From Calorimonas adulescens (GTDB lineage: Bacteria > Bacillota > Thermoanaerobacteria > Thermoanaerobacterales > UBA4877), in contig NZ_VTPS01000021.1 in the NCBI RefSeq assembly GCF_008274215.1, forward strand, positions 1 to 45,912: 45,912 nucleotides of DNA, written 5' to 3'. Shown here piece by piece: positions 1 through 8,068 of the stretch (the first letter of the stretch is position 1; every line of letters starts with the position of its first letter). Both the position numbers and the translations under genes were made by a program. Under the pieces are notes generated by a model, which was not told the DNA's origin, searched no databases, and saw nothing but the letters and a program-made list of their open reading frames with translations.

Positions 1-213
1 TTAAAGAGTTTTTACAGGCGTTAAATAGAAATCAAATATCTTTTCGGCTGCTTCCCGAGCAGGTACATCGTTGGGTAGCTGCACCAGCGGTATGCCACGC
101 CACTTACGTCTTTTAAAGCTTCCATGACCGCTTCCGGCAGGGTTGGGTGCAAATGAATTGTCCATCATGAATTCATCCACAGCAATTCTTCCGTTTTCTA
201 AAAGTAATTTCAA
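1..213 (-). CDS. Unrecognised 70-residue reading frame behind cooC
   Basis: I do not recognise this product. It would start at a TTG with no convincing ribosome binding site and ends at the first base of the window. The reading frame is open further upstream, right to the base after the cooC stop codon, and lies in the same frame as cooC, so 79 codons follow that stop with no other stop. The peptide is basic in the middle (motif FKRRKWRG) and ends with a helix-like AREAAEKIFDFY stretch; it has no signal peptide or membrane segment. It could be a decayed gene fragment brought next to cooC by rearrangement, since a transposase remnant lies nearby, or a short real gene translated by coupling to cooC. 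I favour a fragment. Confidence 0.3.
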   Translation of the reverse strand: MKLLLENGRIAVDEFMMDNSFAPNPAGSGHGSFKRRKWRGIPLVQLPNDVPAREAAEKIFDFYLTPVKTL

Positions 214-240
214 TGCCGTTTTCAGTAGTTCATAAATTTT

Positions 241-1026
241 TTATAAGGTTGACTTCAGTCTTGATTCCAATCCCTCCTTTATCATCTTTACCTCGTGAAC
301 ATTTTTATTGCTCTGCTCATAAGGTGAAACTCCTAATCTATCAGCATATATGAAGTTCTCGTCATAAGACAAGAATCCAATCACCGGTATATCGTCACAT
401 GAATCTATAATAAAAGCTTTTTCGTCAGAGCTTTTTATTTTATTTCCCACCGCAAATATGTTTTTGATGCCGATATCCCGGGCAAGCTTTTTTATAGACT
501 TCAGCGTCTGAATGCTCCTTTTCCCTGGCTCCACAACCACCAAAAAAGCATCTACAGATTTGGCAGTGGCTCTGCCCAGGTGCTCTATACCTGCTTCCAT
601 ATCCAGTATTAATACCTCATTTGCCTTGAGTATGAGATGACTCATAAGTGCCTTCAAAAATGCATGTTCAGGGCAGGTGCATCCACTGCCTCCTTCTTTC
701 ACTGTACCCATTACCAAAAGCTTCACATTATTGTGGGTTACGCAGTATTTTTCCGGTATGTCGTCAACTCTTGGATTTAACCTGAACATCTGGCCAACCA
801 TTCCTGGTATTGCTTCAGTCCTTTGGGCTATCAAATCCCTCATCTGGGAAAGCGGGACGATTTTCTCCACTATCTCATCAGGGAATCCTAGAGCTGACGC
901 CAGATTAGGATCAGGATCCGCATCTACAGCCAGCACTTTGTATCCGTCATCAGCATATGTCCTGGCCAAGACTCCTGCCAGTGTGGTCTTCCCCACCCCA
1001 CCCTTACCGGTAACAGCAATCCTCAT
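241..1026 (-). CDS. cooC: CO dehydrogenase nickel-insertion ATPase CooC
   Basis: CooC is a MinD/SIMIBI-type ATPase that dimerises and helps load nickel into the C-cluster of CO dehydrogenase. The 261-residue protein opens with the deviant Walker A motif KGGVGKTT (residues 8-15), followed by DADPDPNLASALG (about 36-48). A CTCP motif near residue 115 supplies the paired cysteines that bind metal at the dimer interface in this family. Length is normal. The ATG is preceded by GAGGTGG at suitable spacing. The gene lies downstream of cooF and cooS on the same strand, separated from cooS by about 300 bp holding a transposase remnant, so its cotranscription with cooS is uncertain. MinD-like proteins for other tasks are alternatives, but the CXC motif and neighbours make CooC very likely. 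Confidence 0.93.
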   Translation of the reverse strand: MRIAVTGKGGVGKTTLAGVLARTYADDGYKVLAVDADPDPNLASALGFPDEIVEKIVPLSQMRDLIAQRTEAIPGMVGQMFRLNPRVDDIPEKYCVTHNNVKLLVMGTVKEGGSGCTCPEHAFLKALMSHLILKANEVLILDMEAGIEHLGRATAKSVDAFLVVVEPGKRSIQTLKSIKKLARDIGIKNIFAVGNKIKSSDEKAFIIDSCDDIPVIGFLSYDENFIYADRLGVSPYEQSNKNVHEVKMIKEGLESRLKSTL

Positions 1027-1099
1027 GGAATCACCACCTCAATAATCATCCTAGTCGTGTGCATAACTCAAACTCATTGAAATAACTGACTTTAATCTC

Positions 1100-1320
1100 A
1101 TACCCATTCACAAAACTACTGCTTCACCTAATGTTCTTGACGATAAAGCCGCAGTCCCCTTACTCAAAGACACTCATTCCTGGCTTCCCCTTGGCTGAAC
1201 CCTCTTCACTGCTGACAAAGGCTATGATATCAGAGATATTTATAACTTCGTCCGCAATGTGCTTCATGGTCACTGTTTCATATTTGTTTCAAGGCTTTTT
1301 CTCCTTAAAATCTTTAATTA
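1100..1320 (+). pseudogene. Decayed DDE transposase fragment
   Basis: One plus-strand frame reads DKAAVPLLKDTHSWLPLG, a TGA stop at 1196-1198, then TADKGYDIRDIYNFVRN and LHGHCFI. The ADKGYD...IYNFV block is typical of the second catalytic-aspartate region of IS4/IS5-superfamily DDE transposases. There is no start codon, no N-terminal or C-terminal catalytic part, and an internal stop, so this is a relic of an insertion sequence. It occupies the whole gap between cooS and cooC. No clear terminal inverted repeats were found around it. The exact IS family cannot be fixed from so short a piece. Confidence 0.7.
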
Positions 1321-1332
1321 TGCTCATGTCTA

Positions 1333-3225
1333 TTATATATCCAGTTGTTTCCTTTTAACCTCTATATGGTCCAATATCTTGTGGGCGGCTTTTATCGGAT
1401 CGGACTCTATCTCAAATCTTCCTCCATAAATATTTTCCATGTCGGAGGTCAGATATTTCGTGAGATTTTCGGAACCAGTAATTTGCGGTGTCACTCCCAG
1501 CACCACATATATTCCGGACGCCACGGCGTAAGTGCCGATAGACAGCGCCTTTTCCGACATCCACTCGGGAGCTGCAGCTGCCACAGGAAGGTCTTTTATA
1601 TCCACATTCATGTATTTTGATATTATTGCAAGTAGCTGTAGAATCCTGCTTATGTCTACACAGGAGCCCATATGAAGCACAGGCGGCACTTTTAAAAGTT
1701 CGCAGCAGGTGGCAAGGCCCTTCCCGCATAATTTTACAGCGTCCTCGCTCATGAGTCCTGCTTTAATACACGCATGGGCACCACATCCTGTGGTGACAAC
1801 AAGGACATCGTTTTTTATAAGCTCTTTAGCAAGCAATACATGACTTTGGTCAGCAGGTACCCTGTGGTTGTTGCAGCCAACTATGGCTGCCACTCCACGC
1901 AGTACACCGGACTTTACGGCGTCAACCAGAGGTTTTACAGTACCCGACTGGTGGGCAAAAGTGTTAGTAATACCATCAAGAGCTCTGATTATAGACTCTA
2001 CACTGTAACCTATTCTGCCTGTAACCTTTTCCTCCGGCACAAGCACATTGTCTGTTCTATTCTTAAAGTTCATTACAGCTTCCAACACTATTTTTCTAGC
2101 ACATTCTACAGAATTTTTTTCGTCGAACTCCATATGAACGGCACCAGGTATCTTGGCTTTACGAGATGTGGTAATAAGCTTGGTATGATAGCATTTTGCT
2201 ACCTGAGGAAGTGACGGCATAATGCACTGCACATCTACCACCATCGCTTCCACAACACCTGTTACAACTGCCAGTTCCTGTTGAAAGAAATTGCCAGCCA
2301 TCGGGATTCCGTGCCTCATTGCCACTTCATTCCCGGTGCAGCACATTCCTACCAGGTTTATCCCTTGCGCTCCCTCTTGTTTTGCCGCTTCAATCAGATC
2401 AGGGTCATTTACCGCCAAAACCAAGGCTTCAGACAAAGTCGGTTCATGACCGTGCACTACTATATTCACACAGTCCTTTTTCAATACTCCCAAATTTGCT
2501 TCCACTTCATGAGGAACTGGAGTCCCAAACAATATGTCCGAAAGTTCGGTACCGATCATCGAACCTCCCCAGCCATCGCTCAACGCTGCCCTGACAGCAG
2601 CCGTTATAATGTTCCTGTAATCCGCATCGCACCCCATATGCGTGGAATGAAGTACCTCCACTATGTCCCTGTCGATGGCCCTGGGCGTGACATCCATGCT
2701 TTCCCATATTTCCTTACGCTTTTGGGGAGCTCTTTCAACAAATTGTAGGTGACCAAACGGTTTTCCAAATTCATTCAGAGCTTTTTCAGCGACTTTTGAT
2801 GCTAAATCTTCAACGCTTCGGCCTTCGGTTTGAATTCCCCATTCTTCCGCCAGCGCCCGCAACTTTTTTTCATCCTTTATCGGCCGTTTTTGCTCTGCTG
2901 CATAATGAAGCGCCTCCGCGATATCCCTTCCATGGTCGGAATGTGCGGCAGAGCCTGCTGCCACAGATCTTGCAAAATTTCTCGAAGCTATGGTGTCTTC
3001 GGTAGCACCACATATTCCCTTTTTAGGGCCGTCCGGCGATATTTTCACTATGCGGCAAGGCCCCATTGAGCAATTGGTACAACAAACTCCCATCTCACCG
3101 AAGCCACACTGAGGCTGCATGGCAAGAGCCCTGTCCCACACAGTTTCTATCTTGTCATCTTTTGCCTTTTTTAAAAGAGATGGTATAGCTGTCTCATCTT
3201 TGACATATGATAATTCATCCTGCAT
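1333..3225 (-). CDS. cooS: Ni-containing carbon monoxide dehydrogenase catalytic subunit CooS
   Basis: CooS catalyses CO + H2O = CO2 + 2e- + 2H+ as a cytoplasmic homodimer carrying Ni-Fe C-clusters, B-clusters and a shared D-cluster. The protein of about 630 residues has the N-terminal cysteine block CGFGEMGVCCTNCSMGPCR (about 40-60) for the D and B clusters. The C-cluster region is represented by GMCCTGNEVAMRHG, VGCNNHR, TTGCGAHACIKAG and MGSCVD. Length is normal for a monofunctional CODH. A GTG nine bases further upstream (3234) lies inside the GGAGTG ribosome binding site, so I place the start at the ATG at 3225. The cooF gene is immediately upstream. No acetyl-CoA synthase, hydrogenase or cooA gene is in the window, so whether it feeds NAD(P)H, H2 or acetyl-CoA formation is open. 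Confidence 0.96.
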   Translation of the reverse strand: MQDELSYVKDETAIPSLLKKAKDDKIETVWDRALAMQPQCGFGEMGVCCTNCSMGPCRIVKISPDGPKKGICGATEDTIASRNFARSVAAGSAAHSDHGRDIAEALHYAAEQKRPIKDEKKLRALAEEWGIQTEGRSVEDLASKVAEKALNEFGKPFGHLQFVERAPQKRKEIWESMDVTPRAIDRDIVEVLHSTHMGCDADYRNIITAAVRAALSDGWGGSMIGTELSDILFGTPVPHEVEANLGVLKKDCVNIVVHGHEPTLSEALVLAVNDPDLIEAAKQEGAQGINLVGMCCTGNEVAMRHGIPMAGNFFQQELAVVTGVVEAMVVDVQCIMPSLPQVAKCYHTKLITTSRKAKIPGAVHMEFDEKNSVECARKIVLEAVMNFKNRTDNVLVPEEKVTGRIGYSVESIIRALDGITNTFAHQSGTVKPLVDAVKSGVLRGVAAIVGCNNHRVPADQSHVLLAKELIKNDVLVVTTGCGAHACIKAGLMSEDAVKLCGKGLATCCELLKVPPVLHMGSCVDISRILQLLAIISKYMNVDIKDLPVAAAAPEWMSEKALSIGTYAVASGIYVVLGVTPQITGSENLTKYLTSDMENIYGGRFEIESDPIKAAHKILDHIEVKRKQLDI

Positions 3226-3247
3226 AAAAATCACTCCTTATGATACA

Positions 3248-3664
3248 TTATACTGCCTTTACCTTCAAAGCTTTGGTGGGGCAGGCTTTTGCACATAGAG
3301 GCCCATCGGATTCAGCACATCTATCACACAATGTAGGAAAAGGACCCAGGATTATGGCTCCAAACGGGCACGCTTCCTCGCACAGTCCGCATCTCGTACA
3401 TGTGAAATAATTTACTTTTATCGTACCATTCTTATCTTTCGTAAGGGAATTTGTTGGACATCTGGCAATACACCTTGGATTTTTACATAACTTGCACTGC
3501 TCCAGTTTGATTTTCCCACTAACCTTTCTTATTCTTATTCGTGCAATCCTGTTTTCCTTTATGGCACCAGCAAGGTCCTTGGTTTTCGAATGGGCTATAG
3601 CACATGCCAACTCACAGGTTTTGCATCCAAGACATAAATCCTTATCAAAAGAAATATTTACCAT
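3248..3664 (-). CDS. cooF: CooF-type polyferredoxin, electron carrier for CODH
   Basis: This 138-residue iron-sulfur protein should carry electrons from CooS to a partner. Cysteine sets typical of 4Fe-4S ferredoxins are visible: CLGCKTCELAC (residues 11-21), CKLCKNPRCIARC (57-69), CTRCGLCEEACP near residue 90, and CDRC...CAKACP near the C-terminus, giving about four clusters as in CooF and HycB-like subunits. No signal peptide is present, so it is cytoplasmic. The ATG is preceded by GAGGGGG. It is the first gene of the coo run, with the cooS start about 22 bases after its stop. A candidate Rex-type operator and a TATAAT -10 box lie upstream. HycB/DmsB-like subunits are the main alternatives; the cooS neighbour decides for CooF. 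Confidence 0.92.
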   Translation of the reverse strand: MVNISFDKDLCLGCKTCELACAIAHSKTKDLAGAIKENRIARIRIRKVSGKIKLEQCKLCKNPRCIARCPTNSLTKDKNGTIKVNYFTCTRCGLCEEACPFGAIILGPFPTLCDRCAESDGPLCAKACPTKALKVKAV

Positions 3665-3687
3665 AGATACCCCCTCTTCATAATTAA

Positions 3688-3705
3688 CTGTTATTATTTT
3701 AACAA
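3688..3705 (-). promoter_or_regulatory. Candidate Rex-type redox operator upstream of cooF
   Basis: The minus strand reads TTGTTAAAATAATAACAG, which matches the clostridial Rex pattern TTGTTAA-N4-TTAACAA except at two positions in the right half. It lies about 24 bases before the cooF ATG and downstream of the candidate -10 box, where bound repressor would block transcription. Rex senses the NADH/NAD ratio and controls fermentative and CO/CO2 metabolism in related bacteria. The site is inferred from pattern only; no rex gene is in the window. Confidence 0.45.
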
Positions 3706-3738
3706 TATTGCTTCTTACAATACCTTCCCTATTATTTT

Positions 3739-3759
3739 GTTGATTATAATAAAATCAAC
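3739..3759 (-). promoter_or_regulatory. Candidate cooF promoter -10 box within a perfect inverted repeat
   Basis: A perfect inverted repeat GTTGATT-N7-AATCAAC contains TATAAT on the minus strand (3743-3748), a plausible -10 box for the coo genes. The -35 region is poor. The TTGAT/ATCAA arms resemble half sites of FNR/CRP-family factors but the nine-base gap between them is wider than the usual four. It could be an operator for an unidentified regulator or simply an AT-rich palindrome. Confidence 0.4.
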
Positions 3760-3764
3760 TCTCT

Positions 3765-4391
3765 TTGAAACTGCTATTCTAATGTAGAAAACGTGCCTTT
3801 GATACAGCTTTAATTTGTCAAATATGCTATGTGCAGCACTAAATGAAAAACTATCTGCCATTTGATGTATTGATAAATTTCTTACACATAAATTTGATAG
3901 TTAATTATCTAACTTATTTTTAAGAAACTTAAATCCGCAGAAATATTTTTTGCATCGTATATGTATGTTTATAATTGTCAGCAACCTTCCCCACCTTCCT
4001 ATATATATACATGTATATACATCTTGTTTCTACATATATATTATAACTCATTTATCAAAAAAAATCCACTAGAATTTTTTCAATTGATCGTGTTAGTTTG
4101 TGTCAAGTAGTTTTAAGTTTTTGAAAACCTTACCACCACTCTGCAAGATATTAGCAACAAAGTCAGCCTCTTCCAGCAACAATCGAATCTATTCTTGAAA
4201 TAGGTTATCAACGGAAGTATGTCATCCCTGCGTTCCCTGAGAGGTGGAATATGTCTCCCAATTGTGCCATTATAAACATTATAAACCAGTTCAAAAAGGC
4301 TGGGTACAAAGCAAAATCATATTTGTTTACATATAAAGACCTCTGAACCGAGCCTCTGAAAAAATGCACAGCATATTGAAATATCATATCT
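3765..4391. other. AT-rich gap with one short coding-like stretch
   Basis: Between the coo promoter and the 3' end of the Na/phosphate symporter there is no intact gene. Positions 4155-4348 (plus) read as about 60 codons (PLPATIESILEIGYQRKYVI ... KAGYKAKSYLFTYKDL, then TGA) with a stop just before and no start codon; this looks like the C-terminal end of a decayed gene that I cannot name. A 16-base perfect palindrome built from TATATA around CATG lies at 4004-4019. A 7-base direct repeat CCTCTGA occurs twice near 4342-4362. The rest is AT-rich and featureless to me. Confidence 0.4.
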
Positions 4392-5990
4392 TTATTCGTA
4401 GGCCATATGAACTATATTTGCAGAATGGTCACCGATCCTCTCTAAATTGCTCAACAAGTCAAGATAGACAACCCCAGAAGATGGTTCACATTCGCCTTTA
4501 TTTAGCCTTATTATGTGATTATCCCGGAGCACCTTTTCCATCCTGTCTATCTCTTTTTCCAGCTCAAGTACGTTTTTGTAAAAATCTTCTCTGGGGTTTT
4601 TCATTACACTAATTGCTTCTTCTACAGCCTCATAAGCTATGTTGGTCATGCCTCTGAGTTCTGATATGGCAGCATTAGAATATTTTAACCTATTTTCTAT
4701 GCTGTATTGAGCCAACTCAGCAATATTATCAGCGTGATCTCCTATCCTCTCAATATCGTTTACTATGTGAAACATTGATGTTATTTTCTTTGACTGTTCT
4801 GGCGAAAGGGATGCATTGGCAATCTCAACTAAATATTTAGTTATTTCTGACTCAAGCTGGTTTATGTACCTTTCACGCTCAAAGACCTCTAAGCACTTTT
4901 TTGAATCATTCTCAAAAAACGCTTCCATCGAGGTCTTTAGGTTTTGCAGGGATATATATCCCATCCTTATGACTTCTTTGTATGCCTGCACTACAGCTAT
5001 GGAGGGTGTCTCCAGTATCCTTTCGTCTAAATACTTCAAGCCCTTTTCTTCCACAATCACATCTCCAGGGATGAGATATTTGACAAGCTTTACAAGATAA
5101 TTAGAAAACGGTAACTGAATTACGGTATTTGTAACATTAAAAAGTGTATGGGCATTGGCAATCTGACGTGCTACATCTGCGGATGTAGTCTTCACAATAG
5201 CTGTTACCGGACCCAGTATAATCATGAAAATTATAGTTCCTATTATATTGAAAAATGTATGTACCAAGGCTGCCCTTCTTGCTGTTTTATTTGCACCTAT
5301 GCTCGAAAGCAAAGCAGTAACTGTAGTACCTATATTATCACCAAAAAGTACAGGTAGAGCAACTTCTATAGGTACAAGACCCTGAAAGGCAAGTGCCTGT
5401 AATATACCTATCGTAACGCTGGAGCTCTGGACTACCGACGTCATCAATAGTCCAACCAGAACACCCAAAAACTTGTTGTGGCCAAGTATCAATATCAGGT
5501 TAGTAAATTCCGGGACATCTTTAAGGGGCTTAACTGAGCTGCTCATGAGCTCCATCCCCATAAACAAAATGCCAAATCCGATTATTACTTCACCAACCTG
5601 TTGCTGCGACTTTTTAGGACTAAAAAACCAAATTGCTACACCTATAGCCACAGCAAGCGGGGCGATATCTGAAAGTTTAAATGCAATTAGCTGTGCAGTA
5701 ACTGTTGTACCTATATTAGCACCCATTATCACTCCTACCGCCTGCTCCAATGTCATAAGGCCGGCATTTACAAAACCAACTACCATAACAGTGGTAGCAG
5801 AACTGCTCTGTATGATACCTGTTACAACAATACCAACAAAGACACCCATCACCTTGTTGGTAGTCAGGATTTCAATAAAATGCTTCATCCTATCTCCAGC
5901 GGCCTTCTGAAGACTATCCCCCATCAAACGCATACCATAAAGGAAGAGGGCCAGGCCGCCCAAAAGTCCCGTAATCATTCCTATCCCCAT
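4392..5990 (-). CDS. Na+/phosphate cotransporter family protein with PhoU-like tail
   Basis: NptA/YjbB-type membrane protein of about 532 residues, likely a sodium-coupled phosphate (or other anion) transporter. The membrane part carries the duplicated family signature: GIIQSSSATT and GANIGTTVTA in the first half, SVVQSSSVTIG and GDNIGTTVTA in the second. The last 190 or so residues form a soluble PhoU-like helical domain (for example HIVNDIERIGDHADNI and LLSNLERIGDHSANI). I start it at the ATG at 5990, which has GGAGG six bases upstream; an in-frame ATG at 6008 overlaps the stop of the preceding gene but has no ribosome binding site. It is the third gene of a run with a HAD phosphatase and a DUF362 protein. 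The transported ion cannot be proven from sequence. Confidence 0.9.
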   Translation of the reverse strand: MGIGMITGLLGGLALFLYGMRLMGDSLQKAAGDRMKHFIEILTTNKVMGVFVGIVVTGIIQSSSATTVMVVGFVNAGLMTLEQAVGVIMGANIGTTVTAQLIAFKLSDIAPLAVAIGVAIWFFSPKKSQQQVGEVIIGFGILFMGMELMSSSVKPLKDVPEFTNLILILGHNKFLGVLVGLLMTSVVQSSSVTIGILQALAFQGLVPIEVALPVLFGDNIGTTVTALLSSIGANKTARRAALVHTFFNIIGTIIFMIILGPVTAIVKTTSADVARQIANAHTLFNVTNTVIQLPFSNYLVKLVKYLIPGDVIVEEKGLKYLDERILETPSIAVVQAYKEVIRMGYISLQNLKTSMEAFFENDSKKCLEVFERERYINQLESEITKYLVEIANASLSPEQSKKITSMFHIVNDIERIGDHADNIAELAQYSIENRLKYSNAAISELRGMTNIAYEAVEEAISVMKNPREDFYKNVLELEKEIDRMEKVLRDNHIIRLNKGECEPSSGVVYLDLLSNLERIGDHSANIVHMAYE

Positions 5991-6004
5991 AATATACCTC
6001 CAAA

Positions 6005-7147
6005 TCATCTCATAAAAATAAATCTACTGAGCAAAGGTCTTTTTACAGATACAGCTTTATACATACATAGCTCCTGACAGCAAAAACAACTTATGCAGCC
6101 ATTATAATTTACATGGGGTCTGCCATCAATCATTGTGATAACCTTTGCAGGGCAATTAGCAGCACAATCACCACATCCCCTGCATCTGTCAAAATCAAAT
6201 ACAGGTCTTGGTCGGAGATATCTTTTGACAAATGGTTTTATAAAAGCAGGTACGCTATTAGACAACATATCTGTCGACCTTCTGGCGGGGATTATAAAAT
6301 CTGTAGCCTTTAAATCCACTGTGTCATCCCCAATAATCTGGAGCTGGTTCAAGTCATATAAACCCCTCTCTATGGCAACCGCAACAGTTGGTACCTCCCC
6401 TGTTTTCAGGCCAATCAGGCCAATCGCTGCCCCATCAAGATAAAATGGGTCTGATGATGCCAATATACATCCAAGTTTCTTAGGACTGCCGCCAGATGGC
6501 CCTTCGCCCTCCATAGCCTCTACAGCATCCATCACGATTAAATGCGGTTTCACAGACATACATATATCAATCAAGGCATCAGAAAAATCTTTTAAGTCAG
6601 GCATACGGACATGGTATTCTGCCTTGAGGTTTCCTGGTATGCAGCCAAACATCAGCTTGACTGCACCTGTAAATGTCGTCAGTGTATGGGTTTTAAGTTT
6701 CGGTATAGATACGATAACATCAGCATCTGCAACAGGTTTAATCACTGTAATGTTTTTCAATATTTTGCCGTTAGGATTGGGTAACTCCACTACAGACGTG
6801 TCCAGGTTCAGCTCTGCCCCTGTTTTTTCTGCTACCTTATCAATCCCACACACCCTGTATGTGGTCTTTAAAGTTCTTTCATTATATGAACCCCCAGGAC
6901 TATCGCCTATTATAACCCTCCCACCTGCCTGCTGGATTTTCTTGACTACGGCCTCTATAACTGCCGGGTGTGTGGTAACAGCTTCCTCAGGTTTCTTTTT
7001 CATAAGCAGATTTATTTTCAAAAAAACCTTATCCCCTGGTTTTACATATTCTTCTATGCCACCAATGTCTGCTATGGCTGCAGATACGGCATTATCCACT
7101 TCATACTGCTCATAACTACTGCATTTCCTGATAGAAACCTTCCCCAT
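6005..7147 (-). CDS. DUF362 domain protein with C-terminal 2x4Fe-4S ferredoxin
   Basis: The N-terminal 300 residues match DUF362 proteins (KINLLMKKKPEEAVTTHPAV near residue 45, IPKLKTHTLTTFTGAVKLMFG near 150). The last 60 residues are a bacterial ferredoxin with CRGCGDCAANCPAKVI and CISCFCCQELC, binding two 4Fe-4S clusters. The second cluster motif, CxxCxCCxxxC, has an extra cysteine. The molecular role of DUF362 is not established; such proteins are common in anaerobes. The start ATG has GGAGG six bases upstream and lies 32 bases inside the 3' end of the HAD gene, so translation of the two is likely coupled. Its own stop codon is followed 15 bases later by the symporter start. Confidence 0.88.
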   Translation of the reverse strand: MGKVSIRKCSSYEQYEVDNAVSAAIADIGGIEEYVKPGDKVFLKINLLMKKKPEEAVTTHPAVIEAVVKKIQQAGGRVIIGDSPGGSYNERTLKTTYRVCGIDKVAEKTGAELNLDTSVVELPNPNGKILKNITVIKPVADADVIVSIPKLKTHTLTTFTGAVKLMFGCIPGNLKAEYHVRMPDLKDFSDALIDICMSVKPHLIVMDAVEAMEGEGPSGGSPKKLGCILASSDPFYLDGAAIGLIGLKTGEVPTVAVAIERGLYDLNQLQIIGDDTVDLKATDFIIPARRSTDMLSNSVPAFIKPFVKRYLRPRPVFDFDRCRGCGDCAANCPAKVITMIDGRPHVNYNGCISCFCCQELCMYKAVSVKRPLLSRFIFMR

Positions 7148-7967
7148 GCTGATCCTCCAGAATAATTTTGTTTAAAGCTTTCGCAACACCATCCGCATCT
7201 TCAGAAACAGTGATATAGTCTGCCATTGCTTTGACATCATCTCTTGCATTTCCCATGGCTATGCTAAAACCCGCTATCTTTAACATTGGTATATCATTTT
7301 CACTATCCCCTACCGCTATTGTCTCAGCCATATCAACCCCGATAAAATCGGCCAGTTCTTTAAGCCCTCTGCCTTTGTTTACATCCTGTGCAGTGACCTC
7401 TATATTAATTGATAATGAACTGCTCACCTCTAAATTCAACCTGCAAAGTTCATCCCTTACCTTCATTAGCTTGTCATTATTATCATCAATAATGACAAAT
7501 TTCAACATATCAATATTCCCTCTTTTTATAAGTGCTTTTAAATCACTGCAAATTACAAACTCAGTCCTATCCTCCTCTGGAAAGAGTTCATTGCCCTTTA
7601 AATACACCGATTGTCTATATACTTTCTTTTCCGAGTATATCTTGGTTTTATCAAAAAAATAATAGTATACATCAAACTTCCTGCATACATCGACGAGCTT
7701 CAGTGCCTCATCAACAGGTATACGATGAATAGCAATTTCATTAAATTTCTCATCCGTTATATATGCACCATTACAGGATATAATAAAGACGTTCCCTCCG
7801 AGTAATTTAGCATACGCCCGTGCAGATAAGAATAACCTGCCAGTACAAAAGGCTATCTTTATCCCCAGGTTTCTTATTCTGTCAAGTACATACATATTTT
7901 TTTCAGAAATAAATTTGTCCGAGTTTAAAAGCGTACCGTCCATATCCATTGCCACCAGTTTGTACAT
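7116..7967 (-). CDS. Cof-type HAD-superfamily phosphatase
   Basis: A 283-residue haloacid dehalogenase hydrolase of the Cof/YidA type, acting on sugar phosphates or nucleotide-type phosphates in the cytoplasm. Motif I is DMDGTLLNS near the N-terminus; motif II is FCTGR near residue 45; the C-terminal KGRGLKELADFIG and VGDSENDIPML carry motif III lysine and motif IV aspartates. I use the ATG at 7967, nine bases after GGGGGT, rather than the upstream in-frame TTG. It starts just after the terminator of the neighbouring aminotransferase gene, so it probably has its own promoter; a 13-base inverted repeat GTATAA-A-TTATAC lies at 8000-8012. Exact substrate unknown. Confidence 0.88.
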   Translation of the reverse strand: MYKLVAMDMDGTLLNSDKFISEKNMYVLDRIRNLGIKIAFCTGRLFLSARAYAKLLGGNVFIISCNGAYITDEKFNEIAIHRIPVDEALKLVDVCRKFDVYYYFFDKTKIYSEKKVYRQSVYLKGNELFPEEDRTEFVICSDLKALIKRGNIDMLKFVIIDDNNDKLMKVRDELCRLNLEVSSSLSINIEVTAQDVNKGRGLKELADFIGVDMAETIAVGDSENDIPMLKIAGFSIAMGNARDDVKAMADYITVSEDADGVAKALNKIILEDQHGEGFYQEMQ

Positions 7968-8028
7968 AAGCTTTACCCCCAAATTATATAAAAACTGCCG
8001 TATAAATTATACTATAAGTAGTCCAATT

Positions 8029-8052
8029 AAAAAAGGCCCGGTTTTTCGGGCC
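8029..8052 (-). terminator. Rho-independent terminator of the class III aminotransferase gene
   Basis: On the minus strand a GGCCCG/CGGGCC stem with a six-base loop is followed by six T residues. It lies about 17 bases after the aminotransferase stop codon and separates that gene from the HAD-DUF362-symporter run. Confidence 0.85.
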
Positions 8053-8068
8053 ATGAAAAATAATTTAT

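Noticed and set aside
1131-1358. Plus-strand open frame between cooC and cooS as a gene
   Set aside because: It is a different frame from the transposase relic, has no ribosome binding site and no recognisable product.
1333-3664. A full acetyl-CoA synthase or CO-dependent hydrogenase cluster
   Set aside because: Only cooF, cooS and cooC are present in the window; no acs, coo hydrogenase or cooA gene was seen.
4004-4019. TATATA-CATG-TATATA palindrome as a CopY/BlaI-type operator
   Set aside because: The TACATGTA core lacks the two-base spacer of those sites and it lies in an AT-rich gap with no promoter or matching gene nearby.
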